A stretch of DNA of 25,312 nucleotides. It comes from Lachnospira sp. UBA5912. GTDB taxonomy: Bacteria; Bacillota; Clostridia; Lachnospirales; Lachnospiraceae. Every line of letters starts with the position of its first letter. Within the stretch, counting starts at the first letter, position 1. Positions 22,185 to 25,312 of this stretch are shown here, piece by piece. The notes beneath the pieces are model-generated. The model was not told where the DNA came from. It did not search any database and was given only the letters and a program-made list of their open reading frames with translations. The position numbers and the translations under genes were made by a program. The stretch spans positions 2,554 to 27,865 of the forward strand of contig DJDY01000214.1 of assembly GCA_002435585.1 (NCBI GenBank). The letters run 5' to 3'.

Positions 22185-24689
22185 TTATTTCTGTCGTTCA
22201 TACTTAACTGTATACATATTTACAATATCATCTTTTCTAAGTTTATACATATGCAACAATTCATTAATTTTACTTACATCATCAATATTTCCATCTTGGC
22301 AAAGAGCACTATAGAAATCGCGAACATTTTTTCTAAAAAATTCTAGTTCTTTCTCAGTTATCACTCTCATATTGTCGTCTGGTGATGCAACTGCATCAAC
22401 AACGTTAGATGGATGAGCCATTATTGGTATACACTCATTTGGGTATACATAATTTTCCTTAAACCAATTAACCGATCCCGATAATTGATTACAATAATCT
22501 TTTTTTATCGTTTGAGTAGTAGCCTCGGTTTTACATTCAATGACCAAATACTTGCTTGAATCAATTGCCCACAAATTGTCAGGCCCGTATCCTCCTGTTT
22601 CCTTGTCTGGTCTTGAACATGCAAAACCAAGAATTGTTCCTATCTGATTTAGTGCCTCCTCAAACTTTTTGTATTCACTTCCCATACGTAAATTTGACAG
22701 AATTCCATCTATATATATTAACAGTTCATTTAACCCAAGTCTTCGAACAACAAGATTTTTACTGATAGCTTGTGCCTGTGGAATTGTGTTAGTTGTTCTT
22801 TGATACTGTATACCTGCAAGAGGTGACAGAATGGCTGCACTTAAATTTTTACCCGCTTTTAGTATCTCTTGAGAAAGAGCTGGATTTATTTTATTTGTAT
22901 ATTCAGCCTGAATCTGACATAAATATCCTTTAGTTCTTTTGTCATTCTCTGTATCTTTAACCGCCTTAATAGCATTTGCAGCATCAAGCCATTGCATATT
23001 CATAGCTTTTTCAAAAGCCTTTCTCTGCGCAACTATCTTTTCATCCACCTTTGCCTCATTTGAATACTTGACTGCGGCTAAATTCTCTTTACAGGTTGTA
23101 ACCCATTCTTCATCTTTTTCTAATGAATAATTTGCAAGTTCAAATATCTGATCAATTGTTGGCTTTGAGCCTGTTTCACTTACTAATAAATCCCATAATT
23201 TCTTTGAAAGATCATATTGACATCTCGTCGCTGCACTAAAATAATCTATCCCCTTATTTCTTGATAATACATCGGTAAGCTCATCACCCATAAGAACAAT
23301 GCAACATTCATCGTCATTAGAACGAACCCCACGTCCCATACCTTGCTCGATCCTTTGAACTTGCTCCCTCAATAAAGTTGTGTTCTGAGGAGCCACACTT
23401 TGAATATATCGATCCTTAATACTATTTAAAGGTGGAAGTCCATCAATAACCAACATCCTACAAGCATCACCCGGCAAATCAATTCCATCATATCTATTAA
23501 CAAAAATCATTTTTCCTACATGTTTGCCACTCTTTAATGCTGCAACCATTCGATCTATATTATCTTTTGTCGCTGTTCTTAACCCCTTTTCATCCCAAAA
23601 TTTTGCTCTGGAGAAAGAAGGCACAAGTATCACGACGTTATACGTTTCAGCTATTTCCTCAACTTTTTCCCTTATCTCAATCTCCGATATATCACTATTT
23701 ACATATTTAGGGAAAATAATTAACCTATCTCCGATATCATTGGCATTCTCTGGAGTAATAATGTTCTTCATGTCTTCTTTAGCCAATCCTAATGCAGAGA
23801 CAAACACACTATCATCAGCTAATGTTGCACTCATATATATGCGTCTACTTGCTTCTTCGAGACTAGATATCTTTTCTAAATCAATTCCTTTAGGAGATAT
23901 TTCAATTGCAGAAGCAGTAATTATACAATCACAGTTTTCCAGCCCCCTCTCTATTAATGGCAGACCAAAGTATATCTCCTTATTATCACTATTATTATAT
24001 TTCGTTAATATCCTATAAATATTGTCTTGCTGCCGTTGCCATTCCCAATAAGGCACAAGCATATTTTTTCGACAATCCTTCATTTCAACAATATCAATGT
24101 AACTCTTTGGATTATAGTCCTTTAATGAAGAACTAAATATAGCAATTAATTCCTTATAGGTATCTGTATCAGCATCAATTTTTATCATAAATTGACCAAT
24201 GATTTTGTCCATGCAGGCATGTACATCATCAATAATAATACTTCCTATCGGATAATTCCCACTTTCTCTCATACCGAAATAGCTATAGCCATTTACAATA
24301 GTTTGAATAGAAGTAACAAGTATCGCTTTTGAGTTTGAATAGTTATAATCATCTCTATCTTCCGTTACAGAAATTCCCAATCTCTTAGCTTCATCAACGA
24401 CTTGCTTAACCAAATAATTATCAGGCACTACATATATAGCTGGTCCCTTTTCTTCATTTAAACAACTCTGAAGCATAATCAACCCAACTACTGTTTTGCC
24501 ACTACCAGTATTCATTTTTAAAATAACATTTTTTTCATTTCTTATATCAAACCACTTTTTCCAGACTTCACTTTGAACATCTCTGGGATATCCATAACCA
24601 GGTGCTTTTGAAGGTAATGTCATAAATATTTCTCTAGGCTCTATTGTTTTTGTCTTTGCCCTAGAATTAAGTTTCGATAAAAGATTCAT
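22185..24689 (-). CDS. SF2 DEAD/DEAH-type helicase fused to a PD-(D/E)XK nuclease domain
   Basis: An 834-residue protein. The N-terminal helicase has Walker A NTGSGKT (60-66), motif Ia-like YVVPDNYLV (86-94), and a Walker B box IIIDDVH (151-157), a DDVH variant of DEAH. Motif V is NRYDGIDLPG (about 398-407) and motif VI QRIEQGMGRGVRS (about 443-455). The order and the motif V/VI wording resemble Rad3/DinG-like helicases. A helical linker follows (about 480-680). The C-terminal domain has GPDNLW with D704, then E718-C-K720 in VIECKTE, a good PD-(D/E)XK core. AGGAG lies about 9 bases before the ATG. A lone helicase-nuclease in a defence-type region suggests degradation of foreign nucleic acid, but I cannot match it to a named system. 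Confidence 0.85.
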   Translation of the reverse strand: MNLLSKLNSRAKTKTIEPREIFMTLPSKAPGYGYPRDVQSEVWKKWFDIRNEKNVILKMNTGSGKTVVGLIMLQSCLNEEKGPAIYVVPDNYLVKQVVDEAKRLGISVTEDRDDYNYSNSKAILVTSIQTIVNGYSYFGMRESGNYPIGSIIIDDVHACMDKIIGQFMIKIDADTDTYKELIAIFSSSLKDYNPKSYIDIVEMKDCRKNMLVPYWEWQRQQDNIYRILTKYNNSDNKEIYFGLPLIERGLENCDCIITASAIEISPKGIDLEKISSLEEASRRIYMSATLADDSVFVSALGLAKEDMKNIITPENANDIGDRLIIFPKYVNSDISEIEIREKVEEIAETYNVVILVPSFSRAKFWDEKGLRTATKDNIDRMVAALKSGKHVGKMIFVNRYDGIDLPGDACRMLVIDGLPPLNSIKDRYIQSVAPQNTTLLREQVQRIEQGMGRGVRSNDDECCIVLMGDELTDVLSRNKGIDYFSAATRCQYDLSKKLWDLLVSETGSKPTIDQIFELANYSLEKDEEWVTTCKENLAAVKYSNEAKVDEKIVAQRKAFEKAMNMQWLDAANAIKAVKDTENDKRTKGYLCQIQAEYTNKINPALSQEILKAGKNLSAAILSPLAGIQYQRTTNTIPQAQAISKNLVVRRLGLNELLIYIDGILSNLRMGSEYKKFEEALNQIGTILGFACSRPDKETGGYGPDNLWAIDSSKYLVIECKTEATTQTIKKDYCNQLSGSVNWFKENYVYPNECIPIMAHPSNVVDAVASPDDNMRVITEKELEFFRKNVRDFYSALCQDGNIDDVSKINELLHMYKLRKDDIVNMYTVKYERQK

Positions 24690-24735
24690 TATTTCACACT
24701 CCTAACTCTTTAAATACTACATCATCTACACTCAT

Positions 24736-24778
24736 TTATGTATCCTTTACAAATTACAATTTCATTTTAATTATATCA
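24736..24778 (-). promoter_or_regulatory. Helicase promoter and shared leader motif
   Basis: On the minus strand TG-A-TATAAT (24770-24778) is a perfect extended -10 box; no clear -35 is seen. The block 24759-24777 matches 21865-21883 at 17 of 19 positions. In the leader, AAAGGATACATAA (24736-24748) echoes TAAGAATACATAA before the DUF6978 gene and TAAGAATATATAA before the Septu-like ATPase. The leader would be about 75 bases. Confidence 0.5.
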
Positions 24779-24942
24779 TAAAACTAGCACTTTGCTATCC
24801 CTGCTTTTCTCTGTGGATTTGTCATTGCTAATAATAAACGCTCCATCCAATGTACCCTTACTTTTATACAAAATATGCTCACTATATTTTACCTTAATGC
24901 CTAGATTATGCATTCCACTTACTAATAAAAAATCATTAAATA

Positions 24943-25119
24943 TTAATTGCACATAATTATGATGTGGTATTCATAAGCTGTCAGACGGTATAGTTTTGCG
25001 AATAGATGATACGCTATATGCGGAATATTCAGTATCTTCATTCCGTTTGAGCGGCATTCTTTTATTATTGCTGCCCACTTTTTTAAATTACGTTGTATTT
25101 CCAACTCCTTAGCATTCAA
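24943..25119 (-). pseudogene. Possible remnant of an IS66-type accessory transposition gene (TnpA)
   Basis: A 58-codon frame begins with TTG (25117-25119) and has AGGAGG 9 bases upstream. The first 27 or so residues (MNAKELEIQRN, KKWAAIIKECRSNG) resemble the start of IS66-family TnpA accessory proteins, which carry a W-x(n)-I-x-ECR-x-SG pattern. The usual WC and YYYW segments that should follow are absent. The frame stops after residues that look unrelated, so the gene is probably truncated. No terminal inverted repeat of IS66 was found. The call rests on a short match. Confidence 0.35.
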
Positions 25120-25150
25120 TAATTATAACCTCCTGAAAAATTTGTGATAG

Positions 25151-25167
25151 TTGTACGAATTGTACAA
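25151..25167. promoter_or_regulatory. Operator-like inverted repeat upstream of the TnpA-like frame
   Basis: TTGTAC, five bases, then GTACAA. The segment also includes an overlapping 12-base palindrome, AATTGTACAATT (25159-25170 region). It lies about 32 bases before the TTG start. Its TTGTAC core resembles the arm of the repeat hairpin at 20436-20452. Confidence 0.3.
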
Positions 25168-25250
25168 TTTGTTAAAATCATGTAACTGGATTATTACTAT
25201 AATAGCAAATTTTTCATGTCATTTATAGGTACATAAGTTAGAGCTTTTAC

Positions 25251-25276
25251 ATAAATAAAAATTGTACCACAAGATA
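25251..25276. repeat. Repeat copy 2 (26 bases, right arm diverged)
   Basis: These 26 bases are identical to 20430-20455. The following bases (to about 25290) retain ACCTTGT but no longer complete the 17-bp hairpin arm found in the first copy. With copy 1 it brackets the block carrying the DUF1828, DUF6978 and helicase genes, in the same orientation. Confidence 0.65.
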
Positions 25277-25312
25277 ATCCCATCACCTTGTGTTGATTTA
25301 TACTTAAAACTG

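Larger units (their letters stand above)
24690..25312. other. Upstream region of the helicase gene and right end of the window
   Basis: This 623-base stretch contains the helicase promoter/leader (24736-24778), a 58-codon open frame (24776-24952) starting with GTG that I do not recognise, the possible IS66 TnpA remnant (24943-25119), an inverted repeat (25151-25167) and a second copy of the 26-base repeat (25251-25276). It looks like a degraded insertion boundary. Confidence 0.45.

Noticed and set aside
24776..24952. A 58-codon frame starting with GTG upstream of the helicase gene
   Set aside because: There is no ribosome site and no recognisable family, and its end overlaps the helicase promoter. 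It may be a decayed fragment but cannot be supported as a gene.

Overview
The window looks like chromosomal DNA from a low-GC Firmicute, most likely a Lachnospiraceae-type gut Clostridium. The reasons are AT-rich intergenic DNA, strong GGAGG-type ribosome binding sites, frequent TTG/GTG starts, and protein families common in that group (AAA-ATPase-like/PD-(D/E)XK proteins, SBP-domain hybrid kinases, HD-GYP response regulators). A genus cannot be assigned from the sequence alone. Every gene I can support is on the minus strand, so genes are read from high to low coordinates.

Positions 1-6.4 kb hold housekeeping genes: a DNA glycosylase of the AlkD family (cut by the window edge), glyA, a lipoprotein esterase, aspS and a small HD-GYP protein. 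The HD-GYP gene and aspS appear to share a consensus promoter. The esterase has a MerR-type promoter (19-bp spacer over a dyad) and a leader that can fold into a multi-helix structure.

Positions 6.7-11.2 kb hold a drug-efflux operon: a MarR regulator followed by two overlapping ABC exporter half-transporters. One ATPase has a degenerate catalytic site and the other is canonical, as in heterodimeric exporters. The operon promoter is embedded in a 10-bp inverted repeat that is a good candidate for the MarR operator.

Positions 11.2-15.4 kb hold a two-component pair: an HD-GYP response regulator followed by a 959-residue hybrid histidine kinase with two extracellular solute-binding domains. It probably links a small extracellular ligand to cyclic-di-GMP turnover.

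Positions 15.5-25.3 kb look like a defence or genome-conflict island. It contains an AAA-ATPase-like/PD-(D/E)XK protein, a DUF262 (ParB/Srx-like, GmrS-like) protein, an HNH endonuclease and an AAA ATPase in Septu (PtuAB)-like order, a DUF1828/DUF1829 protein preceded by a frameshifted DUF6978 gene, and an SF2 helicase fused to a PD-(D/E)XK nuclease. A possible IS66 TnpA remnant lies at the right end. Upstream regions of the three operons (Septu-like, DUF6978/DUF1828, helicase) share sequence, with 28 of 33 bases identical in the best pair, suggesting common regulation or modular exchange. A 26-base repeat with a long hairpin lies at 20.43 kb and recurs at 25.25 kb, bracketing a 4.8-kb block. 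The main novelty candidates are the ATPase-HNH-DUF262 cassette and the shared leader.
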